Below are positions 1 to 7,328 of a stretch of 15,292 nucleotides of DNA, piece by piece; the first letter of the stretch is position 1; each line of letters starts with the position of its first letter. This stretch comes from DATEOR01 sp046734455 (GTDB lineage: Bacteria; Actinomycetota; Thermoleophilia; Gaiellales; Gaiellaceae), in contig JBKPRJ010000052.1 in NCBI GenBank assembly GCA_046734455.1, positions 1 to 15,292 of the forward strand, in the 5' to 3' direction. The translations under genes and the position numbers were made by a program. The notes beneath the pieces are model-generated. The model saw only the letters and a list, made by a program, of their open reading frames with translations. It was not told where the DNA came from and ran no database searches.

Positions 1-2
1 TG

Positions 3-1592
3 CAGCTGGCGGCGCTTCGGCCGCCGGGCCTCAAGGCGATCATGACGTTGATGTCGACGGACGACCGCTATGCGGACGATGTCCACTACCGCGGCGGCTG
101 CGTCGAGGCGCTCGACATGCTCCACTGGGCGTCTTCGATGCTGGTGTGGAATGGCCGCCCGCCGGACCCGCGGCTCTACGGCGAGGGCTGGCGCGAGACC
201 TGGCTCGAGCGGCTCGAAGGAGCGACCAACTGGATCGAGCCCTGGCTCGGCCACCAGCGGCGCGACGCGTACTGGAAGCACGGCTCGGTGTGCGAGGACT
301 ACTCGGCGATCGAGGTGCCTGTGTACGCGGTGGGCGGCTGGGTGGACGGCTACACGAACGCCGTGCCGCGGATGCTCGAGGGTCTCAGCGCCCCGCGGAA
401 GGGCCTGATCGGGCCCTGGGCGCATGCGTTTCCGGACGACGCGCTGCCCGGCCCCAGCATCGGGTTCCTCCAGGAGTGCGTCCGGTGGTGGGACCACTGG
501 CTCAAGGAAGTCGACACGGGGATCATGGACGAGCCGATATTCCGCGCCTGGATGCAGGAGTACTCGCCGCCGCGGGCGTTCTACGAGGTGCGGGAAGGGC
601 GGTGGGTTGCGGAGCCCGAGTGGCCGTCCCCGAGCATCCGTCTGGAGAGGTTGGAGCTCGCGGATGGGCCGCGATCCATCGTCGGCGCGCAGACATGCGG
701 AGTCGAGGCGGGCGTGTGGTGCGCCGAGGGCGGCTCGGCGGACCTGGCGGGGGATCAGCGGGTTGAGGATGCCGTCTCGCTCACGTGGGACTTCGAGCCG
801 CTCGAGGACCCGCTCGAGATCCTTGGGCACCCGCAGGCCGTCCTCGAGCTCGAGGTCGACCGCCCGCAGGCGCTCGTGGCCGTGCGGCTTTGCGACGTGG
901 CGCCGGACGGCTCGTCCCTCCTCGTCACGCGGGGAGTCCTCAACCTCACGCATCGCCAGAGCCACGAGCATCCGGAGCCGCTCGAGCCAGGGCGGAAATA
1001 CGAGATCACGGTGCCGTTGGACGTGATCGCCCACTCGTTCGCTCCCGGCCACCGGCTGCGCGTCGCCGTCTCGCCGACCTACTGGCCCTGGGCGTGGCCC
1101 TCACCGGAGCCGGTGACGATGACGGTGCACGGGGGCCGGCTCGAGCTGCCGGTTCGGGAGCCGCGCGCGGAGGACGGCGAGCTCTCGCCCTTCGGGGAGC
1201 CCGAGCATTCCGCGCCGCTCGCGACCGAGGAGGTCGAAGGCGACCCCGGGGGCCGATATGTCCGCAAGGAGCACGCGACCGGGCGGGTCGAGCAGATCTT
1301 CGACTGGGCGCTGGGCGGATCGCTTCGGTTTCTCGACATCGACCTCGACTCCGCGGACACGAGCCACTGCGTCTATTCGATCGTCGAGGGCGATCCGCTC
1401 TCCGCCGAAGTGCGGTTCCATGCCGCCTCCGACATGGGCCGCGGCGACTGGCAGACGCGGTCCGAGGTGAAGAGCCGGATGACCTCCGATGCGGAGGCCT
1501 TCCACGTCGAGAGCACGCTCGAGGTGCACGAGAACGGCGAGGTCATCTTCGCGCGGAGCTGGGACTTCGACTTCCCTCGCGACAACGTCTAG
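3..1592 (+). CDS. CocE/NonD family hydrolase (X-Pro dipeptidyl-peptidase type), 5'-truncated by window edge
   Basis: This is the C-terminal ~529 residues of an alpha/beta hydrolase of the CocE/NonD (peptidase S15-like) family, which cleaves esters or amides such as acyl esters or X-Pro peptides. The frame is open to the window edge, and the residues before the first ATG (42) still match the family, so ATG 42 is not the start. The conserved STDDRYADDVHY block is at 51-86. The likely catalytic Asp lies in GGWVDGYT (codon 345-347) and the His in GPWAHAFP (codon 423-425). The nucleophilic Ser motif lies upstream, outside the window. From roughly 620 onward comes the beta-rich C-terminal X-Pro domain, then an extra ~130-residue tail. 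Whole family members are about 550-670 residues, so roughly 100-150 residues are missing. It converges on the next gene, with 167 bp between stops. The family call is firm; the substrate is unknown. Confidence 0.9.
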   Translation, partial: QLAALRPPGLKAIMTLMSTDDRYADDVHYRGGCVEALDMLHWASSMLVWNGRPPDPRLYGEGWRETWLERLEGATNWIEPWLGHQRRDAYWKHGSVCEDYSAIEVPVYAVGGWVDGYTNAVPRMLEGLSAPRKGLIGPWAHAFPDDALPGPSIGFLQECVRWWDHWLKEVDTGIMDEPIFRAWMQEYSPPRAFYEVREGRWVAEPEWPSPSIRLERLELADGPRSIVGAQTCGVEAGVWCAEGGSADLAGDQRVEDAVSLTWDFEPLEDPLEILGHPQAVLELEVDRPQALVAVRLCDVAPDGSSLLVTRGVLNLTHRQSHEHPEPLEPGRKYEITVPLDVIAHSFAPGHRLRVAVSPTYWPWAWPSPEPVTMTVHGGRLELPVREPRAEDGELSPFGEPEHSAPLATEEVEGDPGGRYVRKEHATGRVEQIFDWALGGSLRFLDIDLDSADTSHCVYSIVEGDPLSAEVRFHAASDMGRGDWQTRSEVKSRMTSDAEAFHVESTLEVHENGEVIFARSWDFDFPRDNV

Positions 1593-1607
1593 CTCTCTTT
1601 GTTGTCC

Positions 1608-1647
1608 AAGTGACAGACTGTTACGTGGTTTGTTTCGTGACGGTTCG
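1608..1647 (+). repeat. Intergenic direct repeat, copy A
   Basis: This is the first of two 40-bp direct repeats in the spacer between two convergent genes. It matches copy B (1697-1736) at 34 of 40 positions. Both share the core ACAGACTGTTAC and the tail TCGTGACGG. The inverted-repeat symmetry at its left end is degenerate here (AAGTGACAG against CTGTTACGT). I found no third copy in the window. Between the copies, 1660-1676 can form a 6-bp stem with one G-T pair and a 5-nt loop, but no T-run follows. The spacer is only 167 bp and shows no gene. Confidence 0.75.
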
Positions 1648-1696
1648 TGATCTTTCGAACCCTGCGATTTGCGGGGAGATCGACCACAGACCGAGC

Positions 1697-1736
1697 AAGT
1701 AACAGACTGTTACTTGGCGTGTGTCGTGACGGGTCG
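1697..1736 (+). repeat. Intergenic direct repeat, copy B, with perfect 19-bp dyad
   Basis: This second copy lies 89 bp downstream of copy A. Its first 19 bases (1697-1715, AAGTAACAGACTGTTACTT) form a perfect inverted repeat of two 9-bp arms around a single central A. With no loop, it suits binding by a symmetric protein dimer, or a REP-like dispersed element, better than an RNA hairpin. It lies 24 bp beyond the minus-strand stop at 1760. Function is not known from the sequence. Confidence 0.75.
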
Positions 1737-1759
1737 GTGCGCCGTACGTTTCTCGTGTC

Positions 1760-3043
1760 TCAGGCGAAGTCGGAGCGGTAGTACGTCTCGCCCGAGAGAT
1801 TCGCTCGGAGGGATTGGCCGTCCACGACCGCGTCGAAGCGCAGGCGTTCCGGTGACCACTCCTCCTCGCCCACGCGGAACTCCGCCTCGCCGAGCTGCGT
1901 GAGCGGCCGGTCGTCGCCCCAGGCGAGCGACGCAGTGAGCCCGCTCTCGCGCTGCTCGACCCGGAAGCCCGGGAGCCAGGGGTTGTAGCTCCGGTAGCGC
2001 CCGTAGAAGGCGGCGTACTGCGCGAGCGGCTCGGCCGGCGGGCTGGGAGGCGGCCAGGGCTCAGGGTCGCCCGGCGGGGCGGGCGCAGCGCCCCCGTACG
2101 TATCGAGGACGAACCGTGCGACGACCTCGGTCGCGTTGTGCTCGTCCGGCCCATTCATGAGCGCTGCGACGGCGAAGCCGGAGTCGAGGTCGCCGAGCAG
2201 CGAGGAGGCGAAGCCGGGCATCGATCCCCCATGCCCGAAGAGGCTGCCCTTCCGCTCGAGGCCGTAGCCGTAGCTCCACCCGTGGCCGGAGTCGAGCAGC
2301 GGGCCCGAGGTGAGCTCCTCCGCCCGCCCTTCGAGGAGTGCAACGCCAAACGCGGCCAGGTCGCCTGCGGTCGCAGCAAGACAGCCGTCCGCCGTCCCTG
2401 TCTCGAGCCATGCCGCCGGGTAGAGCGGGTCCTCCGGAGAGGGAGTGCGGTCGTCGTGTAGGCGGTCGTAGCCGACGGCCATGCTCCCGCGCACGTCGAC
2501 TGTGATCTCCGGCGCCGTGTGCTCGAGGCCGAGCGGGTCGAGGATGCGCGTGCGCAGGAGGTCGCGGTAGCGCTCACCGGTGGCGGCCTCGAGCGCGTAA
2601 CCGAGAGTTCGGTACCCGACGTTCGAGTAGTAGTAGCGCTCGCCGGGCGCAAAGCCGGCCTCCGTGTCGCGGAGCGCCCAGACGTCGAAGCGGGAGTCCG
2701 CGGTCACCTCCGTGCCGCGGATGAGCCCGGCCGAGTGTGTGAGCAGGTGCTCGATGCGGATCGCGCCGAAGTCCGACCGGACTTCGAACCAGGGCAGGTA
2801 GTCGGTTACCGGGGCCTGCAGGTCGAGGAGCTCCAACGCCAGGAGCGCGGTGTACGTCTTGCCGATCGAGCCGAGCTCGAAGAGCGTGTCCTCCACGATC
2901 GGCCGCTTGCGGAGCTCCGCCCACCCCTTGGCGACGAACTCGACCTCGCCAGCGCTGTTCCTGACCGAAACGGCCATGCCCGGCAGCCCTCGCCGCTTGA
3001 GCCAGTCGCCGAGCCACTTCCAGCCCTGATTGGAGAAATCCAT
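1760..3043 (-). CDS. Serine hydrolase, beta-lactamase/penicillin-binding-protein family (PF00144-like)
   Basis: This 427-residue protein has the three active-site motifs of the class C beta-lactamase, esterase and DD-peptidase fold: SxxK at S59-K62 (GSIGKT), YSN at Y139-N141, and HGG at H271-G273. After the catalytic domain come a proline-rich linker (about 321-338) and a C-terminal beta-type domain (about 340-427). There is no signal peptide, so a cytoplasmic esterase or peptidase is more likely than a periplasmic penicillin-binding protein. The ATG at 3043 places SxxK at the usual distance from the N-terminus. The frame stays open upstream to 4270, but that part is antisense to the amidohydrolase and lacks family sequence. 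It diverges from the amidohydrolase with 24 bp between start codons. No good Shine-Dalgarno sequence lies at normal spacing. The substrate is unknown. Confidence 0.9.
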   Translation of the reverse strand: MDFSNQGWKWLGDWLKRRGLPGMAVSVRNSAGEVEFVAKGWAELRKRPIVEDTLFELGSIGKTYTALLALELLDLQAPVTDYLPWFEVRSDFGAIRIEHLLTHSAGLIRGTEVTADSRFDVWALRDTEAGFAPGERYYYSNVGYRTLGYALEAATGERYRDLLRTRILDPLGLEHTAPEITVDVRGSMAVGYDRLHDDRTPSPEDPLYPAAWLETGTADGCLAATAGDLAAFGVALLEGRAEELTSGPLLDSGHGWSYGYGLERKGSLFGHGGSMPGFASSLLGDLDSGFAVAALMNGPDEHNATEVVARFVLDTYGGAAPAPPGDPEPWPPPSPPAEPLAQYAAFYGRYRSYNPWLPGFRVEQRESGLTASLAWGDDRPLTQLGEAEFRVGEEEWSPERLRFDAVVDGQSLRANLSGETYYRSDFA

Positions 3044-3052
3044 GTGCTGTGG

Positions 3053-3060
3053 ACTATCTT
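3053..3060. promoter_or_regulatory. Overlapping divergent -10 boxes for the two genes starting at 3043 and 3068
   Basis: On the plus strand TATCTT (3055-3060) is followed by 7 nt and then GTG at 3068, the usual geometry of a leaderless actinobacterial promoter. On the minus strand GATAGT (3058 down to 3053) lies 9 nt before ATG 3043 and is a weaker -10 match. The two boxes share 4 bp, so polymerase could use only one direction at a time. No convincing -35 is seen. The plus-strand box is the better supported. Confidence 0.5.
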
Positions 3061-3067
3061 CTCCTTC

Positions 3068-4141
3068 GTGATCGACTGCGACATCCACCCGCAGATCGGG
3101 GACGTCGAGGAGTTCCTCGGCTACGTCGAGCCGGCCCAGCGCGAGTGGTTCCGCGGCCAGGGCCCGTCGCTCGGGATCCCCGGCTATTCGTGGGTGCACC
3201 CGTCGTCGTGGTTTCGGGCCGACATCGAGCAGAATGGGAAGCCGCCGGCCTCGGACGTCGACACCATCCGCCGGGAACTGCTCGACCCGAGTGGGACCGA
3301 GGTCGGGATCCTGAATGGGGACGACGCCGTCCTCGTCTCGCTGATGCCGAGCCCCTACCGCGCGGCGGAGCTCGCGCGAGCCCACAACGAATGGCTCCGA
3401 GAGCGCTGGCTCGCCGACGAGCCGCGGCTGCGCGCGTCGATCCTCTGCCCGGCGCAGGACCCGCAGGCCGCGGCAGCCGAGATCCGCCGCATGGCCGAGG
3501 ACGAGCGCTTCGTGCAGGTGCTCCTCTGCGGCGGAGCCGACCGGCCGTACGGCGAGCCGCGCTACCTGCCGATCTTCGAGGCCGCGGTCGAATGCGGACT
3601 GCCGGTCGCGATCCATTCGGGCGGCGAAGGGATGGGGATCGCCGCTCCGCCGGGCGGCGCGGGGCCGGTCACCTTCTACATCGAGTGGCACACGCTCGGC
3701 TCGGCCTGCAGCACGATGTCGCACCTCGTCTCGCTTCTCTGCCACGGAACGTTCGAGCGCCTGCCGAGCCTGAAGGTGCTCCTCATCGAAGGCGGCATCG
3801 CCTGGCTGCCCGGAATCCTCTGGCGCCTCGATACGAACTGGCGCGCGCTTCGGGACGAGACGCCCTGGCTCGAGCGCAAGCCGAGCGAGGTCGCCCGCGA
3901 GCACATCCGCTTCTCGACGCAGCCGCTCGAGCACACGGACGGGAACGACGAGACGCTCTTCGAGATGCTCGAGGCCGCCGGCGCGCCCGACAACCTCTGC
4001 TTCGCGTCCGACTACCCGCACTGGGACTTCGATGACCCGGGCTTCATGCTCAAGCGCCTGCCCGAAGCGTGGCGCGACAAGGTCCTGCACGAGAACGCCG
4101 CCGAGCTCTACGGCGAGCGGCTCCGCTTGGCGCGCGCGTGA
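3068..4141 (+). CDS. Metal-dependent amidohydrolase family 2 protein (PF04909-like)
   Basis: This 357-residue TIM-barrel hydrolase or decarboxylase belongs to the amidohydrolase_2 group, which includes ACMSD-like decarboxylases and lactonases acting on carboxylated ring or ring-fission compounds. Candidate metal or catalytic residues are D5 and H7 (CDIHPQ), H183 (AIHSGG), H219/H226, and D315 in the FASDYPHWD motif near the C-terminus. LKVLLIEGG at 235-243 is also typical. GTG 3068 is chosen because the family signature DCDIHP begins immediately and a -10 box ends 7 nt before it. An in-frame GTG at 3044 would add 8 residues. The earlier frame, open back to 2519, is antisense to the neighbouring hydrolase and is not coding. 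Its stop overlaps the Rieske start (GTGA), so the two are probably translated together. The substrate is unknown. Confidence 0.9.
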   Translation: MIDCDIHPQIGDVEEFLGYVEPAQREWFRGQGPSLGIPGYSWVHPSSWFRADIEQNGKPPASDVDTIRRELLDPSGTEVGILNGDDAVLVSLMPSPYRAAELARAHNEWLRERWLADEPRLRASILCPAQDPQAAAAEIRRMAEDERFVQVLLCGGADRPYGEPRYLPIFEAAVECGLPVAIHSGGEGMGIAAPPGGAGPVTFYIEWHTLGSACSTMSHLVSLLCHGTFERLPSLKVLLIEGGIAWLPGILWRLDTNWRALRDETPWLERKPSEVAREHIRFSTQPLEHTDGNDETLFEMLEAAGAPDNLCFASDYPHWDFDDPGFMLKRLPEAWRDKVLHENAAELYGERLRLARA

Positions 4142-4482
4142 GCTGGGAGGACGTCGGGTCGGTCGCCGACCTCGAGCGGGAAGGGCACGTCGTCGCGCGG
4201 ATCGGAGGACGGGAGATCGGGGTCGTCGCCGTGAACGGCGAGCTGCGTGGGATCCGCAACCGCTGTCCACACCACGGCGGTCCGCTCTGCCTCGGCGCTG
4301 TCCGGGAGCGGGTTTCGGGGGCGCCGGGCCGCTACGAGCTCGCGGGGTCGCCCGTCATTCGCTGCCCCTGGCACGGGTGGGAGTTCGACCCGGCAACCGG
4401 CCGGTGCCTCGACGACGACTCGATGCGCGTCGCCGTCTACCCGGCGAAGGTCGAGGGCGGTCGCGTGTTCGTGCAGGCTTAG
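4138..4482 (+). CDS. Small Rieske [2Fe-2S] protein
   Basis: This 114-residue protein is a single Rieske domain. The cluster ligands are C43 and H45 in NRCPHHGGPL and C76 and H79 in RCPWHGWEFD. About 30 residues separate the two motifs, against roughly 15-17 in many Rieske ferredoxins. The insert carries charged residues and an SGAPGRYEL stretch. No membrane segment or catalytic oxygenase domain is present, so it is a soluble electron carrier or accessory subunit. GTG 4138 overlaps the amidohydrolase stop by GTGA, placing WEDV near the N-terminus as in relatives. An upstream in-frame ATG at 4069 would add 23 arginine-rich residues from another gene's frame and was rejected. Its partner may be the amidohydrolase or an oxygenase outside the window; no reductase or oxygenase is encoded here. 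Confidence 0.9.
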   Translation: MSWEDVGSVADLEREGHVVARIGGREIGVVAVNGELRGIRNRCPHHGGPLCLGAVRERVSGAPGRYELAGSPVIRCPWHGWEFDPATGRCLDDDSMRVAVYPAKVEGGRVFVQA

Positions 4483-4500
4483 GGCCTGCTCTTTCGGCCC
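4482..4500. terminator. Weak stem-loop between convergent genes
   Basis: GGGCC (4482-4486) and GGCCC (4496-4500) can pair around a 9-nt loop in the 18-bp spacer between two converging stop codons. The stem is short and no T-run follows on either strand, so a role in bidirectional termination is only a possibility. Confidence 0.25.
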
Positions 4501-6108
4501 TCAGGCGAGCTCGTCGTGGACCGGCTCGCCCTCGGAGAGGGTGAGCACGACGCGCGCGTCTCCGACCGGACCAGCGCCGGGGTCGAAGATGTCCCGGTCG
4601 AGGACGACGAGGTCGGCGAGCTTCCCCTCCTCGATCGTGCCGGTCTCGTTCTCGAGGAAATTGACGTAGGCGGAGCCGCGCGTCTGGGCGGCGATCGCCG
4701 TCTCGAGGTCGAGGCGCTCGCCGGGGAGCATAGGCTCGCCGTCGCGCTCGGGATGCTGAACCCGCGTGACGGCGACCTCGACGATCGGGAGCGGATTCAC
4801 TGTCGAGACCGTCCAGTCGCTCCCGAACGCGAGCGCCGCGCCCGCGCGGACGAGGCTCCCGAAGGGATAGTGGTAGGCAGCGCGCTCGCCGATGAACGGC
4901 AGGGTGAGGTCGTCGACGTAGGCGCTGTGCGCGGCCCAGTAGGGCTGAGCGTTCGCCACCACGCCGAGCTCGGCGAAGCGCGGCTGGTCGTCAGGATGGA
5001 TGAGCTGGATGTGCGCGAGATGGTGGCGCGCGTCGCGCTTCCCGTTCGCCCGCTGCGCGGCCTCGATCGCGTCGAGGGATTCGCGGACGGCTCGATCCCC
5101 GATCGTGTGCAGGTGTACCTGGAAGCCGTGGGAGTCGAGGAGGACGAGCATGCGCTTGAGCTCCTCGGCGTCGTGCATGGACATCCCGCGGTTGTCCGTT
5201 CCCTCGTAGGGCTCGAGGAGCGAGCCCGTGAAGTTCTCGAGCACCCCGTCCTGGAAGATCTTCACGCCGCGGATGCGGAGCCGGCCGAGCGACCCGCGCT
5301 CGCGAAGCTCGAGGAGGTCGTCGATCTGTTCATCGCCGCGTGAGCGAACCCACAGGAGGTTCCCCTCGGCGCGCATGGTCAGCTGCCCGCGCCCGGCCAC
5401 TGCGAGGTAGGCGGCGAGCGTGTCGGGCTCGACGACCGCGTCCTGCCAGGCCGTGATCCCAAGGGCGTGCAGCTCGGCCTGTGCGTTCAGGAGCGCCTGC
5501 TCCTGCTCGGCCGCGCTCGGCGCGGGGACGAGGTCACTGACGAGCCACATCGCGCCTTCGTGCAGCGCACCGGACGGCTCGCCGGCTGCGTTGCGCTCGA
5601 TCCGGCCGTCGCCGGGATCCGCACTGTCCGCCGTGATCCCCGCCAGCTCGAGGGCGCGGCTGTTCACCCAGGCGGTGTGGCCGTCGCGGTTCTCGAGATA
5701 GACCGGTCGATCGGGGACGACGGCGTCGAGGCGCTCCTTGTCCGGCTTCCCGCCGGGGAAGAAGTCCATCGACCAGCCGTCGCCTGAGATCCATTCCCTG
5801 TCCGGGTTTGCGGCCGCAAAGCCGGCGATCTCCTCGAGGCAGTCGTCGGCCGAGGCGGTCTCATGCAGGTTGCAGACGATCGCGAGCATTCCGCCCGAGA
5901 AGGGATGGAGATGCGCGTCCTGGAAGCCGGGAAGCACTGTCCGGCCCTGGAGCTCGACCACACGAGCGGCCGAAAGGCCGTCGAGGTCGGCCGTCGAGCC
6001 GACTGCTGCGATCCGGCCTCCACGCACCGCGAGAGACTCGGCGTCTCCGCCGGAGACGGTGTGGACACGGCCTCCTCGTAGCAACAGATCGACGGCGTTA
6101 GGCTCCAT
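4501..6108 (-). CDS. YtcJ-type amidohydrolase (amidohydrolase_3, PF07969-like)
   Basis: This 535-residue zinc-type amidohydrolase belongs to the YtcJ/N-substituted formamide deformylase-like group. Expected metal and catalytic residues are present: H66 and H68 (DAHLHP), the probable carboxylated lysine K283 (GVKIFQDG), H332 and H334 (VHLHTIGD), H366 (HLAHIQL) and D431 (FGSDW). The C-terminal EEGKLADLVVLDRD motif (493-506) is the usual beta-sandwich end of the family. No signal peptide is present, so it is cytoplasmic. The start at ATG 6108 gives EPNAVDLLLRGG, a normal family N-terminus. An in-frame ATG at 6129 would add seven residues and overlap the divergent M20 gene. Neither start has a clear Shine-Dalgarno sequence. 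The substrate of this broad family cannot be read from sequence. Confidence 0.92.
   Translation of the reverse strand: MEPNAVDLLLRGGRVHTVSGGDAESLAVRGGRIAAVGSTADLDGLSAARVVELQGRTVLPGFQDAHLHPFSGGMLAIVCNLHETASADDCLEEIAGFAAANPDREWISGDGWSMDFFPGGKPDKERLDAVVPDRPVYLENRDGHTAWVNSRALELAGITADSADPGDGRIERNAAGEPSGALHEGAMWLVSDLVPAPSAAEQEQALLNAQAELHALGITAWQDAVVEPDTLAAYLAVAGRGQLTMRAEGNLLWVRSRGDEQIDDLLELRERGSLGRLRIRGVKIFQDGVLENFTGSLLEPYEGTDNRGMSMHDAEELKRMLVLLDSHGFQVHLHTIGDRAVRESLDAIEAAQRANGKRDARHHLAHIQLIHPDDQPRFAELGVVANAQPYWAAHSAYVDDLTLPFIGERAAYHYPFGSLVRAGAALAFGSDWTVSTVNPLPIVEVAVTRVQHPERDGEPMLPGERLDLETAIAAQTRGSAYVNFLENETGTIEEGKLADLVVLDRDIFDPGAGPVGDARVVLTLSEGEPVHDELA
6099..6104 (+). promoter_or_regulatory. Possible -10 box for the M20 peptidase gene
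   Basis: TAGGCT fits the loose TANNNT -10 pattern and ends 9 nt before GTG 6114, which would give a leaderless or nearly leaderless mRNA. It lies inside the first codons of the divergent YtcJ-type gene. There is no visible -35 and no Shine-Dalgarno sequence before the GTG. The match is weak. Confidence 0.3.
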
Positions 6109-6113
6109 CGCGA

Positions 6114-7328
6114 GTGGCGATCTTCTCATCAGCGGACGCGCGACGCGCTGTCGAGCACGGCTTCGACGACTCGGTTGGGTTCCTCGCCGATCTCGTCCGC
6201 GTCCCCAGTCTCCTCGGCGAGGAAGAACCGGCGCAGCAGCTCGTCGAGGCGCGCCTCCGCGAGCTCGGCTTCGAGGTCGAGTCGATCGTGCCCGACCCCG
6301 AGCGCCTGGCGGAGCGTTCGGACAGCGGCATTCCGCTGATGTCGTACGAGGGACGCCGGTCGCTCGTCGGCACGATTGGCGAAGGCGGCCGCTCGCTGCT
6401 GCTCAACGGGCACGTGGACGTCGTCAGCGCCGAGCCGCTCGACCGCTGGACGAAAGAGCCCTTCGGCGCTGAGATCGCGGATGGGCGCATGTACGGCCGC
6501 GGCGCGGTGGACATGAAGGGCGGGGTGGCCGCGATGCTCCTCGGCGTCGAGGCCGCGCTCTCGGCGGGCCCACTTCCAGGGAGGCTCGTCTACCAGAGCG
6601 TGATCGAGGAGGAGTGCGGCGGGAACGGCGCGCTCGCCGCGTGCCTCGCAGGGCCGCTCGGCGACGCGACCCTCATCGCCGAGCCCACGGACGGCGGCGT
6701 GGACCTCGTTGCGGTCGGCGTCATCTGGGCGCGCATCACTCTCGAGGCCGACTCGCGCCACGCGTCGAACGCGGACCGCGGCTCGAACCCGATCGAGGCC
6801 GCCTATCCCGTGATCCAGGCGCTCCACGCGCTCGAGGCGGAGCTGAACGCCGATCCCGAGGCCGAGGTTGCCGGGCTAGAACATCCGTACCTCCTCAATG
6901 TCGGCGCGCTGCATGCGGGCGACTGGGCGTCCATGACTCCGGGGCGCGCCACGCTGGACGTGCGCCTCGGCTTCCCGATCCGCATGGAGCCGGCCGAGGC
7001 GCAGGCGCGGCTCGCGCGGGTGGTTCGAGCAGCCGATCCAGCGGCCCAGGTGGAGTTCCGCGGTTTTCGCGCGCGCGGCTACTCCTTCGACCCGGAGAGC
7101 CCGTTCGTCAGCCTCCTCGGCGACTGTCACGAGGAGGTGCGCGGCGGGAGGCCGAGGCCCGATCCGTCGCGTGCGACCACCGACCTGCGCTTCTTCGAGG
7201 GGCAGGCGGTCTGCTACGGCCCGACCGGCGACAACCTGCACGGCGTCGACGAGTGGGTCGACCTCGAGTCGATCGCCGACGTCGCCACCGTGATCGCGCT
7301 CCTCATCCGCCGCTGGGGTGAGGGCTAG
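6114..7328 (+). CDS. M20 family metallopeptidase (ArgE/DapE/carboxypeptidase type)
   Basis: This 404-residue di-zinc peptidase or deacylase hydrolyses an amide bond of an amino-acid derivative or small peptide. Residues fitting the family are H100 and D102 (NGHVDVV), D133 bridging the metals (GRGAVDMKGG), the catalytic pair E166-E167 (EEECGGNG), E190 (IAEPTDG) and H376 near the C-terminus (NLHGVDEW). H216 (DSRHAS) marks the inserted dimerisation domain, about residues 200-310. Length is normal for ArgE/DapE-like proteins. GTG 6114 is the start; it lies 5 bp from the divergent ATG at 6108. The N-terminus is a soluble helix. Residues alone cannot separate acetylornithine deacetylase from succinyl-DAP desuccinylase, dipeptidase or other deacylase activity. 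Its stop shares CTAG with the stop of the convergent transporter ATPase gene. Confidence 0.93.
   Translation: MAIFSSADARRAVEHGFDDSVGFLADLVRVPSLLGEEEPAQQLVEARLRELGFEVESIVPDPERLAERSDSGIPLMSYEGRRSLVGTIGEGGRSLLLNGHVDVVSAEPLDRWTKEPFGAEIADGRMYGRGAVDMKGGVAAMLLGVEAALSAGPLPGRLVYQSVIEEECGGNGALAACLAGPLGDATLIAEPTDGGVDLVAVGVIWARITLEADSRHASNADRGSNPIEAAYPVIQALHALEAELNADPEAEVAGLEHPYLLNVGALHAGDWASMTPGRATLDVRLGFPIRMEPAEAQARLARVVRAADPAAQVEFRGFRARGYSFDPESPFVSLLGDCHEEVRGGRPRPDPSRATTDLRFFEGQAVCYGPTGDNLHGVDEWVDLESIADVATVIALLIRRWGEG

Noticed and set aside
785..1702. 305-codon plus-strand frame overlapping the CocE gene and the spacer
   Set aside because: It is an out-of-frame arginine- and alanine-rich shadow; the CocE frame carries the family domains over the same bases.
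1608..1736. CRISPR array
   Set aside because: There are only two imperfect repeats with one spacer, and no cas genes in the window.
2519..3067. 183-residue N-terminal extension of the amidohydrolase
   Set aside because: It is antisense to the beta-lactamase-family protein. The DCDIHP metal motif normally lies at the extreme N-terminus, and a -10 box precedes GTG 3068.
3044..4270. 409-residue N-terminal extension of the beta-lactamase-family gene
   Set aside because: It is antisense to the amidohydrolase and Rieske start, carries no domain, and the family N-terminus begins at ATG 3043.
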